From Pararobbsia silviterrae (lineage in GTDB: Bacteria; Pseudomonadota; Gammaproteobacteria; Burkholderiales; Burkholderiaceae), in contig NZ_RBZU01000006.1 of assembly GCF_003628125.1 (NCBI RefSeq), positions 186,001 through 250,000 of the forward strand: a stretch of 64,000 nucleotides of DNA. Reading direction: 5' to 3'. Below, one piece after another: positions 17,357 through 25,271 of this stretch. The translations under genes and the position numbers were made by a program. The notes beneath the pieces were generated by a model that saw only the letters and a list, made by a program, of their open reading frames with translations, ran no database searches and was not told where the DNA came from. How positions within the stretch are numbered: position 1 is the first letter of the stretch; every line of letters begins with the position of its first letter.

Positions 17357-19642
17357 TCACCACTTGTAGTTCACGCCTGCCATGACCTGACGGCCGTATC
17401 CGTACGCGCACCACGAACCGTAGTAGCACGACGCGACGTATTCCTTGTTCAAGAGGTTCTGCGCGTTGACGTAGAGCGTCGAACCCTTGAGGTGCGACGA
17501 CGCGCGGCCGAGGTCGTAGCGCAGCGTCGCGTCAACGAGGAAATAGCTCTGGACCTCGAACGAGTTGTCCGTGCTGTACGTCGTGCCCGTATAGCGTCCG
17601 CCCGCGCCGAACGACAGACCGGCGAGCGGTCCGCGATTCAAGGTGTAGTAGGCCCATGCCGACGCCTGGTTCTGCGGGATGGCGGCCACGTACTTGCCCG
17701 CGAGCCCGCTGTTGTCCTGGATGTACTTCGTGTCGAGATACGTATAGGCCGCCGTGACGTTCAACGAATCCGTGAGGCTGACCTTGGCTTCGAGTTCGAG
17801 ACCGCGCGAACGGGCTTCACCGGTCTGCGTCTGGAAGTTCGGATTCACGAGATCGGTCGTCAGCAGGTTCGTGCGCGTCAGATCGAAGAGCGCGGCCGTG
17901 AACAGCATGTCGTACTTCGGCGGCGCGAACTTGATCCCGATTTCATACTGGTGTGCGCGTTCGGGATCGAACGCCTTGCCGGTGCGGCTCGTGCCGGCCT
18001 GCGGCGAGAACGACTCCGTATAGCTGACGTACGGCGCGAGACCGTTCGCGAACAGATACGTGAGGCCCGCGCGCTTCGTGAAGGCGCGGTCGGACTGGTT
18101 TTGCGCCGTGCCGTACGTATCGCTCAGCGTGTCGGTGTGCGACCAGTCTTGCCGGCCGCTCAACGTCAGCAGCCAGTTGTTCCAGCGCGCCTGGTCCTGC
18201 AGATACAGGCCATATTGCGTCGACGAGATGTGATTCATCGAGCCTTCGGGCGGCACGATCGGCAGGTTGTAATCCGGCGCATACATGTCGATCGACGGCG
18301 CCGAGCCGAAGCCCCACAGGTAGCCCGAATTCAGATGCTGGTAGTCGAAGCCCGCGAGCACCGTGTGCGTGATCGAACCCGTCGCGAAGTTGCCTTCGAG
18401 CTGGTTGTCGAGCGACACGGTGTTCAACGTGTCCGACGACATCGCGGTGCCGCGGTCGAGCGTGGTCAGATCGGATTCGAGCGCGCTCGCGTAGACGCTC
18501 TTGTAGTCCTGACTCAGGTGCAGATAGCGCGCGTTCGAGCGGAAGGTCCACGTGTCGTTGAGCAGACGCTGGAATTTGTAGCCGATCGATTCTTCAACGC
18601 GATCGAAGTTCTCGAAGTTCGGATCGCCGTCGTAGAAGTCGTAGGGCAGCTTGCCGTTCGGGTTCGGCAGTGTCGTGCCTTGCGGCGGCACGCTGCCGTA
18701 CGACGTGCTGCGCGGATCGTGGTCGTATTTCGCGAGCAGCGTCAGCGACGTCTTGTCGTCGGGCCGCCATGTAAAGGCGGGAGCGATCGCGATGCGCTCG
18801 TTTTCGGTCGATTCGACCTGACCGTCTTCCTTGCGCACGAGGGCCGTGAAGCGATAGAGGTAATGATCGTCGCCCGCGATCGGACCCGAGAGATCGACCG
18901 TCGCCTGCTTGTGCGCGTAGTTGCCGAACTCGATGCCGATTTCATGCAGCGGCTGCGCGGTCGGCATCTTGCTTTGCTGGTCGAGCACGCCGCCTGCCTG
19001 GGCCGAACCGTAGAGCACGGAGACCGGGCCCTTGAGCACGTCGATCGTGTCCATGAAGTACGGATCGAACTGCGGCACGGCGTACTCGTTGTTGTTGAGC
19101 ACCTTGAGGCCGTCGAGATACGTATCGGCGCTGAAGCCGCGGATCGTCAGCAGGTCGTAGCGCGTCGCGATCCCGCCGCGCGTTTCAGGCGTGACGCCCG
19201 AGACATATCGGACGGCCGCGTTGAGCGTCTGCGCATCTTGCTGGTCCATCTGGTCGCGCGTCACGACCGAAACCGATTGCGGCGTTTCGAGGATCGACGT
19301 GTTCGTCTTCGTCGCGCTCGTCGTGGTCTTGGCGACGTAGCCGTGCGTCGTGTCGTTTTGGGCGGTCACGTTGACGGTCGGCAGCGTGCCTTCGTTCGCA
19401 TTCGCGCCGTTCGTCGTGGTGGAGGTCGACGTCGCGGAGGGCGTGGCCGCGGCGGCTGAGCTGGCGGGTGTCGCGTTGTCCGCGGCGTGTGTCGCGGGCG
19501 AAAGCGTCGCGCCGCCGAGCAGCAAGCCGATCGGGATGCTGCGCAGCGCGCGCGCGATGGCGGTCGGCCGCGGCCTCTGGATGTTTTCTGCCGCCTCGAG
19601 AGTCGAGTCGGGCGAGAAAGGACGGGACCGGCGGTCGGACAT
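17357..19642 (-). CDS. TonB-dependent hydroxamate-type siderophore receptor (FhuA/FoxA-like)
   Basis: A 761-residue outer-membrane receptor without an STN domain. The signal peptide ends near THAAD. After a Ser/Thr/Ala-rich linker come the TonB-box-like LPTVNVTAQ, the plug (TSILETPQSVSVVTRDQMDQQDAQTLNAAVRYVSGV, LLTIRGFSADTYLDGLK, IDVLKGPVSVLYGSAQAGGVLDQQSKMP) and a barrel. The barrel ends with YVASCYYGSWCAYGYGRQVMAGVNYKW, the cysteine-pair C-terminus seen in FhuA/FoxA-type ferrichrome and ferrioxamine receptors. GGAG lies 5 nt before the ATG. It is the first gene of the receptor-fecI-fecR-receptor run and has two Fur-like dyads 190-240 bp upstream. Confidence 0.92.
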   Translation of the reverse strand: MSDRRSRPFSPDSTLEAAENIQRPRPTAIARALRSIPIGLLLGGATLSPATHAADNATPASSAAAATPSATSTSTTTNGANANEGTLPTVNVTAQNDTTHGYVAKTTTSATKTNTSILETPQSVSVVTRDQMDQQDAQTLNAAVRYVSGVTPETRGGIATRYDLLTIRGFSADTYLDGLKVLNNNEYAVPQFDPYFMDTIDVLKGPVSVLYGSAQAGGVLDQQSKMPTAQPLHEIGIEFGNYAHKQATVDLSGPIAGDDHYLYRFTALVRKEDGQVESTENERIAIAPAFTWRPDDKTSLTLLAKYDHDPRSTSYGSVPPQGTTLPNPNGKLPYDFYDGDPNFENFDRVEESIGYKFQRLLNDTWTFRSNARYLHLSQDYKSVYASALESDLTTLDRGTAMSSDTLNTVSLDNQLEGNFATGSITHTVLAGFDYQHLNSGYLWGFGSAPSIDMYAPDYNLPIVPPEGSMNHISSTQYGLYLQDQARWNNWLLTLSGRQDWSHTDTLSDTYGTAQNQSDRAFTKRAGLTYLFANGLAPYVSYTESFSPQAGTSRTGKAFDPERAHQYEIGIKFAPPKYDMLFTAALFDLTRTNLLTTDLVNPNFQTQTGEARSRGLELEAKVSLTDSLNVTAAYTYLDTKYIQDNSGLAGKYVAAIPQNQASAWAYYTLNRGPLAGLSFGAGGRYTGTTYSTDNSFEVQSYFLVDATLRYDLGRASSHLKGSTLYVNAQNLLNKEYVASCYYGSWCAYGYGRQVMAGVNYKW

Positions 19643-19831
19643 GAGGGCTCCTGCGTGTGCGTGATCGGTGAATGAACGGCATCGCGACCCGTGCGGCGCA
19701 CGCTATGCCGGGCACGCATGCGTGCCGCGAAAAACGCGAGTCGCCGGGTCGTCAGTCGAACGCCGAGTGAAAGCGGGCAAGGGCGGGAAAGATCTCCCAA
19801 CCCTCATGCGGTCTCAGTCGGCGATCTTATA

Positions 19832-19850
19832 AATGCGAATGAGTTGCGTT
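19832..19850. promoter_or_regulatory. Fur-like dyad 1 upstream of the FhuA/FoxA-like receptor
   Basis: AATGCGAATGAGTTGCGTT is a 19-bp imperfect dyad (6 of 9 symmetric pairs) in an AT-rich patch about 190 bp before the receptor start. Size and setting suit a Fur box. Confidence 0.4.
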
Positions 19851-19860
19851 TATATTCCAA

Positions 19861-19878
19861 AATGAGAGGATTCTCAAT
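19861..19878. promoter_or_regulatory. Fur-like dyad 2 upstream of the FhuA/FoxA-like receptor
   Basis: AATGAGAGGATTCTCAAT contains TGAGA and TCTCA as perfect arms around GGAT. It is adjacent to the first dyad. Tandem Fur sites are common at siderophore receptor promoters. The surrounding 575-bp gap (19643-20217) holds no supported gene. Confidence 0.45.
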
Positions 19879-20217
19879 AATGAAGTTGAAAGTTGCGTGT
19901 ATTTGGGAGGAAAGGTGTGGGTTTTTCGCGTCAGCCTGTCCGGCGCGGCCTCGAACGGCCGATCACGTGGGGCGGGCGGACGCACCGGCGGCGCTGGGCT
20001 TTGCGCTCGACGACGCCCGTGGGCGGCCGTATTTCACGGCTCGGACGGGCGGTCGGAGTGGGGTGCCGGGGAGAGGCGGGACGGATTTCGGAGCGTGCCG
20101 AGTCGAACGAGACAGGCGTCGTTCACCGCGCCTGAGAGGCGGCTCAGGCCGTGCGCAGCCGACTCGGTGTGGGTCGCGAAGCGCTGCGCGGGCTTCCGCG
20201 CAGCGTTCGCATCTCGC

Positions 20218-20817
20218 CTAGCGAATCGCCGACCACGCGACCGTGACGGAAAACGCGGCGAGCACGACTGAAGCGCCGCGCAGCACATAGATCGGCTTGA
20301 GCCATGCAAGCCGGCCCTTGCCGAGTTGCGCGCCGAACGCGACCCAGAGCAGCCCGATCGGGAACAGCAGCACGAGAAAGCATCCCATGATCTCGACGTA
20401 TCCCGAGACGCTGGCGAACGCCGCTTTCGGAAACAAGGTGCCGCCGAACAGAATCGCCTTCGGATTGAGCAGCGTCGCGACGAACAGCGTGCGCATCTCG
20501 ACGACGCGTTCCTTGCCGTCTGCGAGATCGAGCGTCGCGCTCCACATGCGCACGGCGAGATACGCGATGTAGACCGCGCTGAGCAGACGCACGGTCCACG
20601 GCAGCCACGGCGTCGCACGCGCCAGTTCGAACAGGAACAAGCCCCAGAACGAGATCGCGATCACATAGCCGGCGCACTCCGCCAACGTGAGCCGGGCCGA
20701 ACGCCTGAACCCGCGCGCAAGACCCGCGGCGGCCAGCAGCGTGTTCGTCGGACCCGGCATCGCCAGCACAAGGACGACGCCCAGCAGAAACAAACCGACT
20801 TCGTTCAGGGAAACCAT
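20218..20817 (-). CDS. LysE-family exporter
   Basis: A 199-residue inner-membrane protein of the LysE/RhtB family, which exports amino acids or related small molecules. It has about six helices and the N-terminal signature VLAMPGPTNTLLAAAGLARGFRRS, with LLNPKAILFGGTLFP in the middle. The ATG at 20817 (MVSLNEVGLFLLGVVLV) is the normal family start; the open frame continues upstream through antisense of the hydrolase gene. It lies about 100 bp downstream of the CocE-type hydrolase in the same direction, so the two may be linked, with the exporter clearing hydrolysis products. That link is inference. Confidence 0.88.
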   Translation of the reverse strand: MVSLNEVGLFLLGVVLVLAMPGPTNTLLAAAGLARGFRRSARLTLAECAGYVIAISFWGLFLFELARATPWLPWTVRLLSAVYIAYLAVRMWSATLDLADGKERVVEMRTLFVATLLNPKAILFGGTLFPKAAFASVSGYVEIMGCFLVLLFPIGLLWVAFGAQLGKGRLAWLKPIYVLRGASVVLAAFSVTVAWSAIR

Positions 20818-20918
20818 AGCGTCTCGTTGTTCGAAGAAGCCGCATTGTCGCATCGGTCTTCTGACAGATTCGCGGCAGCACGCGCGAGATCGAGCAAGGT
20901 ACGTTCCCGGCGCCGTGC

Positions 20919-22667
20919 TTATCGTGGCGTCATGACGGGCAGGATCAGGCGCGACGACGACAGGATCGTGTTGAGGCTGCTCGTGCCGACGCTCGCATGC
21001 CGGAAATTCAGCATCGCTGGGATCTCGGGGGCCTGATCGTCGCTCGTGAGCATCAGTCGTATGCGATGGCCGGCTTGGAATCGCCGGGCCGTGACGACGA
21101 ACGGCAAGCGATATCGAACCGTGACGCCGACAGGTACAGATTCGAACTGCGTACACGGAAGCACGGGTGCGCCGATCGTGCTCGCGGCTTCGTCGACCTT
21201 GCGCAGGCTCGCGCGCATGAATCCGGCCGTGACTTCGGTGATCGCGCCCGACGGATCGATATCCTGGATGAGCGCGATCCAGGCCGTGTCGGGCGCGGTG
21301 CTGATCGCGTCGAAGGCCAGTTCGGCGTAGCCGACGACATCGAGATCGCTGTCGAGCGGCGCGCTGGTCCAGACGAGATGTGTCGCGGGATCGGCGACGC
21401 TCGGCCGTTCGCGATTGAGGCCGGTGCCCCAGGCCATCGATCGGCGCGAACCCGGTATGCCTTCGTCTCGATCGAGCGTGCCGTCCGCGCGCAGCGCGAG
21501 CGCCCGATGCTCGGTCTGCCTCGGCGGCCACGTATCGGTCGTGCGCCACTGCGCTTCGCCCGGCATCCAGTAGCGGATCGGATCGCCTTCGAGAATACCG
21601 GTGTCGCGCCCCTTCAGCCATTGATCGAACCAGGCGAGCGCCTCGATATGCAGACTCTCCCACGGCCACGCGAGGCCGTGTTCGCCGAGCATCGCCACGC
21701 GCACGTGCGGGCTGTTGACGAGGGCGTGCCAGGCCCGGAACGTCGAAGGAAGATGCATCGGCACGTTGTCCCAATCGCAGCCGAGATAGACGGGCACGCG
21801 TACACGGTCGAGCAACGGCAGCAGGTCGCGTTCGTCCCACCATGCGTCGCGCGCCTGATGCTCGACCACGCAGGCGCGCCAAAGATCGTCCCACGGATGC
21901 GGATCGTGATGGAGCTTGAGCAAGACCTTGAGGCCGGCGATGGCGGCCTCGCCGTTCATCGTTTCGAATCGCTTGTGGATCGCGGGCAGATGGAGGACGC
22001 GGCGGGCCGCGTCGATGAGCCGGTTGCGAAAGAAGCCGCTGCCGTGCGCCGACGTCATGCCGATCATCGACAGATAGGGCGTCAGAAAGCTCGTGCTCGC
22101 GAGCCCGTGATGCATGGCGGCTTCATAGAGATCGATCGTCGTCGCGACGGGAAAGAGGGCCTTCAGATGCGGCGGTTGTTCGACGGCCGCTTCGAGTTGC
22201 GTCATCGCGAAGTAGCTGATGCCGACCATGCCGACCTGCCCGTCGGACCATGCCTGCGTGCCCGCCCATTCGACGAGGTCGTGCATGTCGCGCCGTTCTT
22301 GCGCGTCGAAGAAATTGAAGGTGCCGCCCGAACCGCCCGTGCCTCGTACATTCGCGATGACGTGGACGTAGCCGCGCGGCACGAAGAAATCGCTCGCGCC
22401 GGCTTCGATAAAACCCAGCGGCGCGCCGAGATTCTGGATCTGGCGTGGATACGGCGACGCGGCCACGAGCACGGGATAGCGTCCCGGCGTGACGGGCCGG
22501 AAAACGTCGACGCGCAGTTCGACACCGTCGCGCATCGTGACGGCGACGTCGTGCTCGGACGTCATCTCGTACCGCGGCGTCGAGAGATTTCGATAGAGAC
22601 GGCCCGTCGTTTGAGGGCCGTTGAGTTGACGCTGGCCGGGTTCGGTTCCGGCGATTGCTGCTGACAT
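20919..22667 (-). CDS. CocE/NonD-family alpha/beta-hydrolase (X-Pro dipeptidyl-peptidase S15 type)
   Basis: A 582-residue cytoplasmic serine hydrolase. The N-terminal alpha/beta domain includes VAVTMRDGVELRVDVFRP, YVHVIANVRGTGGSGG and the nucleophile elbow VGMVGISYFAMTQ, in which the serine of GISY is catalytic. A cap follows, and the C-terminal jelly-roll domain (about 390-580: LVWTSAPLDSDLDVVGYAELAFDAISTAPDTAWIALIQDIDPSG) is typical of acyl esterases and cocaine esterase. The ATG at 22667 is preferred to one four codons upstream because GGAG lies 6 nt before it. It is divergent from a TetR-type regulator, with a 20-bp perfect palindrome between them. Natural substrate unknown. Confidence 0.9.
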   Translation of the reverse strand: MSAAIAGTEPGQRQLNGPQTTGRLYRNLSTPRYEMTSEHDVAVTMRDGVELRVDVFRPVTPGRYPVLVAASPYPRQIQNLGAPLGFIEAGASDFFVPRGYVHVIANVRGTGGSGGTFNFFDAQERRDMHDLVEWAGTQAWSDGQVGMVGISYFAMTQLEAAVEQPPHLKALFPVATTIDLYEAAMHHGLASTSFLTPYLSMIGMTSAHGSGFFRNRLIDAARRVLHLPAIHKRFETMNGEAAIAGLKVLLKLHHDPHPWDDLWRACVVEHQARDAWWDERDLLPLLDRVRVPVYLGCDWDNVPMHLPSTFRAWHALVNSPHVRVAMLGEHGLAWPWESLHIEALAWFDQWLKGRDTGILEGDPIRYWMPGEAQWRTTDTWPPRQTEHRALALRADGTLDRDEGIPGSRRSMAWGTGLNRERPSVADPATHLVWTSAPLDSDLDVVGYAELAFDAISTAPDTAWIALIQDIDPSGAITEVTAGFMRASLRKVDEAASTIGAPVLPCTQFESVPVGVTVRYRLPFVVTARRFQAGHRIRLMLTSDDQAPEIPAMLNFRHASVGTSSLNTILSSSRLILPVMTPR

Positions 22668-22809
22668 GTGCTGCTCCATCGAAGCGGTCCGGTCGAGACC
22701 GTCGTCATTGATGACCGTCGCGAAACAGAGCGGTGCATGTGCGTCTTGCGCGCATGCACCGGGCGTCCGTTCGCGGGCCGGACGCGGATGAAGTAGAATG
22801 AATCCTATA

Positions 22810-22829
22810 TGAATTTGAATTCAAATTCA
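22810..22829. promoter_or_regulatory. Perfect 20-bp palindrome, probable TetR operator
   Basis: TGAATTTGAATTCAAATTCA is fully self-complementary. It lies 41 bp before the TetR gene and about 140 bp before the divergent hydrolase gene, in a small AT-rich patch. Confidence 0.8.
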
Positions 22830-22870
22830 AATTTATCGTCGAGATATTTCTCCGGGACACGATCCACACC

Positions 22871-23755
22871 ATGGCCACGCATGTTCAGAAGACCCCAGCC
22901 GCGCGCACGCAGCGCGCATCGCGGCCCGACGGCGCCGCGACGCGTCAGCATCTGCTCGATATCGCAGGACAGGTGTTCGCCGAACGCGGCTTCGCCGACG
23001 CGACGAGCAAGGAGATCTGCGAGCGGGCGGGCACGCCGATGGCATCCGTGAATTACCACTTCGGAAGTCGCGAGGGGTTATACGAAGCGGCGTTGATCGA
23101 GGCGCACACGCATATCGTCGGCCTCGAAGAGCTTGCTGCGCTCGCCGAGGAATCGGCGGATCCGCGCGCGAGATTGCGCGCCGTGCTGGAGCGGCTCGCG
23201 AAATTGTCCGCTAACGGCCCGGGTTCGTGGACCTATTTGTTGGTCCTGCGCGAGGTGTTGTCGCCGTCGGGAGCCATTACGGCGCTTATCGAAAAAGCCG
23301 TGCGGCCGAAGGCCGCGTTCATGCTCGAACGCGTCGCGGACGTCATGGGGTTGAAGCCGGACGACGCGGCCGTGCAGCGCGCGGTCCTGCTGACCGTTCT
23401 GCCGTGCATCGCGATGATGATCGCGCCGCGCAAGATTCAGGCGGCCGTGCTGCCCGCCGTCAGTCAGGATCGCGGCGCGCTGGCCGACGATTTCGTGCGT
23501 TTCGCGATGGCGGGCATCGACGCGCTGGCGGCAGCGCATCGCGACGAAAAATCCGATGCAGAAGAGGGACGGCCCGTTAAGGGACGACCCGTAAAGGGGC
23601 GAGTTGCTAAAGGGCGAGCTGTTGAAGCGCCACTTGCTAAAGAGCGATCGGCAAAGGGAGGGGCCGCCAAGGTGCATGCAGATCAAGCGCCGGCGGCCAA
23701 TACGCGTCCGGGCAAGCCAGCCGTCGAGCAGCTCCGCAAAAAGCCGCTCAAATAG
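22871..23755 (+). CDS. TetR-family repressor with repetitive basic C-terminal tail
   Basis: A 294-residue TetR-type regulator. The HTH is ATRQHLLDIAGQVFAERGFADATSKEICERAGTPMASVNYHFGSREGLYEAAL (about 23-75). The ligand/dimer domain continues to about residue 228 and resembles the CerR (DUF1956) type. Unusually, the last about 65 residues form a Lys/Arg/Ala/Pro-rich tail of degenerate pentapeptides (GRPVK, GRVAK, GRAVE, KERSA, KGGAA), encoded by a 15-bp tandem repeat. Typical relatives stop near residue 225. The tail recalls histone-H1-like or AlgP-like DNA-binding tails. The gene is divergent from the CocE hydrolase and probably represses it and itself. Confidence 0.9.
   Translation: MATHVQKTPAARTQRASRPDGAATRQHLLDIAGQVFAERGFADATSKEICERAGTPMASVNYHFGSREGLYEAALIEAHTHIVGLEELAALAEESADPRARLRAVLERLAKLSANGPGSWTYLLVLREVLSPSGAITALIEKAVRPKAAFMLERVADVMGLKPDDAAVQRAVLLTVLPCIAMMIAPRKIQAAVLPAVSQDRGALADDFVRFAMAGIDALAAAHRDEKSDAEEGRPVKGRPVKGRVAKGRAVEAPLAKERSAKGGAAKVHADQAPAANTRPGKPAVEQLRKKPLK
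23566..23670 (+). repeat. Seven imperfect 15-bp tandem repeats inside the TetR gene
   Basis: Units start at 23566, 23581, 23596, 23611, 23626, 23641 and 23656; examples are GGGACGGCCCGTTAA and GGGACGACCCGTAAA. They encode a basic pentapeptide, and copy-number change would keep the frame. Confidence 0.75.
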
Positions 23756-24107
23756 CCGTTCAAATCGCCCTAAGCAAGTGTATTGCTCGTCGATTTATGT
23801 CTTATTTGTGACGCATATATAACGTGTCACCGACAATGTGCTAACAAATCCGCTAACAAATGGATGTCATATCTCTAACTAAAGAGCAGGCTTCCTAAAG
23901 GCGGTGTCAAAGGCCTCGAAAAAACACGCGCGAGATCCGACTAATTCCGGATAGACGCGCGAAATCCGATCGAATAGAAATCTGCACCTTGCAAAAAAAT
24001 GTGTGAATGCGTGCGTGTGATGCGCACTTATTGACCGTGCACAATCGCCGCTGGCGGCGAGCGGCTTGCATGGTCGATCATTTCACGCGCTGACTTTCTA
24101 CGCACTC
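23756..24107. other. AT-richer intergenic region without a supported gene
   Basis: The 350-bp gap between the TetR gene and the FecR-domain gene is notably AT-rich. It holds a direct repeat of GCTAACAAAT (around 23840 and 23853) and a repeated CGCGCGA(G/A)ATCCGA element (around 23926 and 23955). It probably carries the promoter of the FecR-OmpA-CHASE2 genes; I cannot define boxes with confidence. Confidence 0.5.
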
Positions 24108-24590
24108 ATGGGGCGGATTCTGATGCGAAGCGGTGCTCTTCACTATGCGGTGTGTGTCCTGTGCGGGCTGCAAACGATGTCCGACGCGTGGGCGTCCGAT
24201 TCGATCGGCGTCGTCAAGACGGTCAAGGGCGTCGTCCAGATCGAACGCGCCGGCAAAAACCTTGATGCGGCGATCGGCAGCGATGTCTTCAACGGGGACC
24301 GTATCGTGACGGGCGCGGCTTCGTCGGTCGGCGTGACCTTGCGCGACGATACCTTGCTGACCGAGGGCGCGAATTCGACCTTGTTGCTCAATCATTTCGC
24401 GTTCAACACGACGACGTACGACGGCGCGCTCGACGCGACGATCAAGCGCGGTTCGCTGGCCGTCGTCGACGGCCGGCTCGCGAAGGCGAATCCCGATTCG
24501 GTCCGTTACAGCACGCCGACGACGACGCTCGGTGTGCGCGGGACCGAATTCATCATCGAAGTCGGCGGTGACGCGGAGCACGCGCAATGA
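24108..24590 (+). CDS. Secreted FecR-domain protein of the FecR-OmpA-CHASE2 cassette
   Basis: A 160-residue protein with a signal peptide (AVCVLCGLQTMSDAWAS) and one FecR domain. The domain reads VVKTVKGVVQIERAGKNLDAAIGSDVFNGDRIVTGAASSVGVTLRDDTLLTEGANSTLLLNHF and ends SVRYSTPTTTLGVRGTEFIIEV. It has no anti-sigma or membrane part, so it is not a sigma regulator like the gene at 15500. Candidate starts are ATGs at 24108 and 24123; an in-frame TTG lies further up. It overlaps the OmpA-type lipoprotein gene by 4 nt. This trio recurs in many proteobacteria; the function is not established. Confidence 0.82.
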   Translation: MGRILMRSGALHYAVCVLCGLQTMSDAWASDSIGVVKTVKGVVQIERAGKNLDAAIGSDVFNGDRIVTGAASSVGVTLRDDTLLTEGANSTLLLNHFAFNTTTYDGALDATIKRGSLAVVDGRLAKANPDSVRYSTPTTTLGVRGTEFIIEVGGDAEHAQ

Positions 24591-25216
24591 GCCCACGTCT
24601 GCACGGTTATCGGATCCTCGCGGGCGCGACCGCCTGCACGCTGATGCTCCTCGGTGCATGCAGCACGCCGCCTGACAAGATCACGTTGTTGCCGAATCCC
24701 GACGGCAGCGTCGGCGCCGTGATCGTCAAGACCGGCAACGGCACGAAAACGCTCGACAAGGCGTACACGCAGGTCGCCGTCGACAAAGGCGGCGCGATCG
24801 AGCAGACCGCCGATACGCAGGCCGGCGTGCAGGCCGGTGTGCAAAGCCGCTATCACGACTTGCTGGCCGCGCAGCCGCCGCGCCCGAAGACTTATACGAT
24901 CAATTTCGTCTTCGACTCGGCGACGCAGCTTGCGCCCGAGTCCGAGGCCACGGTGCAGAAGCTCAAGGCCGATCTCGCGAGCTGGCCGGCGCCGCATCTG
25001 ACCGTGGTCGGGCATACGGATCTTGCCGGTTCGCAGGAATTCAACGACCGGCTTTCGCTGCAAAGAGCGAAGACGGTGGCCGCGTTTTTGATCAAGGCCG
25101 GCATTCCCGCGCAGCAGATCGAAACGGCGGGGCGCGGCAAGCGGGAGCCGGTGCTGCATACGGCCGACGGCGTGCCCAATCAGGCGAACCGGCGCGTGGT
25201 CATCACGATTCAATGA
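24587..25216 (+). CDS. OmpA-domain lipoprotein
   Basis: A 209-residue lipoprotein with lipobox LLGAC (Cys25). After a linker comes an OmpA peptidoglycan-binding domain (about 100-205: TYTINFVFDSATQLAPESEATVQKLKADL, LTVVGHTDLAGSQEFNDRLSLQRAKTVAAFLIKAGI, ETAGRGKREPV, QANRRVVITI). The Asp and Arg that grip diaminopimelate are present in HTDLAGS and NRRVVI. It should anchor the outer membrane, or the FecR partner, to peptidoglycan. The start overlaps the FecR gene stop (ATGA), and the CHASE2 gene follows after 55 bp. Confidence 0.9.
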   Translation: MSPRLHGYRILAGATACTLMLLGACSTPPDKITLLPNPDGSVGAVIVKTGNGTKTLDKAYTQVAVDKGGAIEQTADTQAGVQAGVQSRYHDLLAAQPPRPKTYTINFVFDSATQLAPESEATVQKLKADLASWPAPHLTVVGHTDLAGSQEFNDRLSLQRAKTVAAFLIKAGIPAQQIETAGRGKREPVLHTADGVPNQANRRVVITIQ

Positions 25217-25271
25217 ACACCGTCGCGCACGACCGCAAGACGCCAACCCGCACGAACCCGGTTCCGCCGAC

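Noticed and set aside
17237-19459. 740-codon rightward open frame opposite the FhuA/FoxA-like receptor
   Set aside because: Composition is almost only Arg/Val/Ala/Asp, typical of antisense GC3 shadow; the opposite strand encodes a full TonB receptor with signal peptide and conserved ends.
20997-22664. 555-codon rightward open frame
   Set aside because: Antisense of the CocE-type hydrolase; no recognisable domain and shadow-type composition.
22871-23755. RutR itself, as regulator of the RutR-like site at 59278
   Set aside because: This TetR protein has its own, unrelated AT-rich palindrome next to it and a CerR-like C-terminal domain, so it is unlikely to bind TGACCA-N2-TGGTCA.
24108-24590. 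Anti-sigma FecR linked to the siderophore FecI
   Set aside because: It lacks the cytoplasmic anti-sigma segment and membrane helix and is coupled to OmpA and CHASE2 genes instead.
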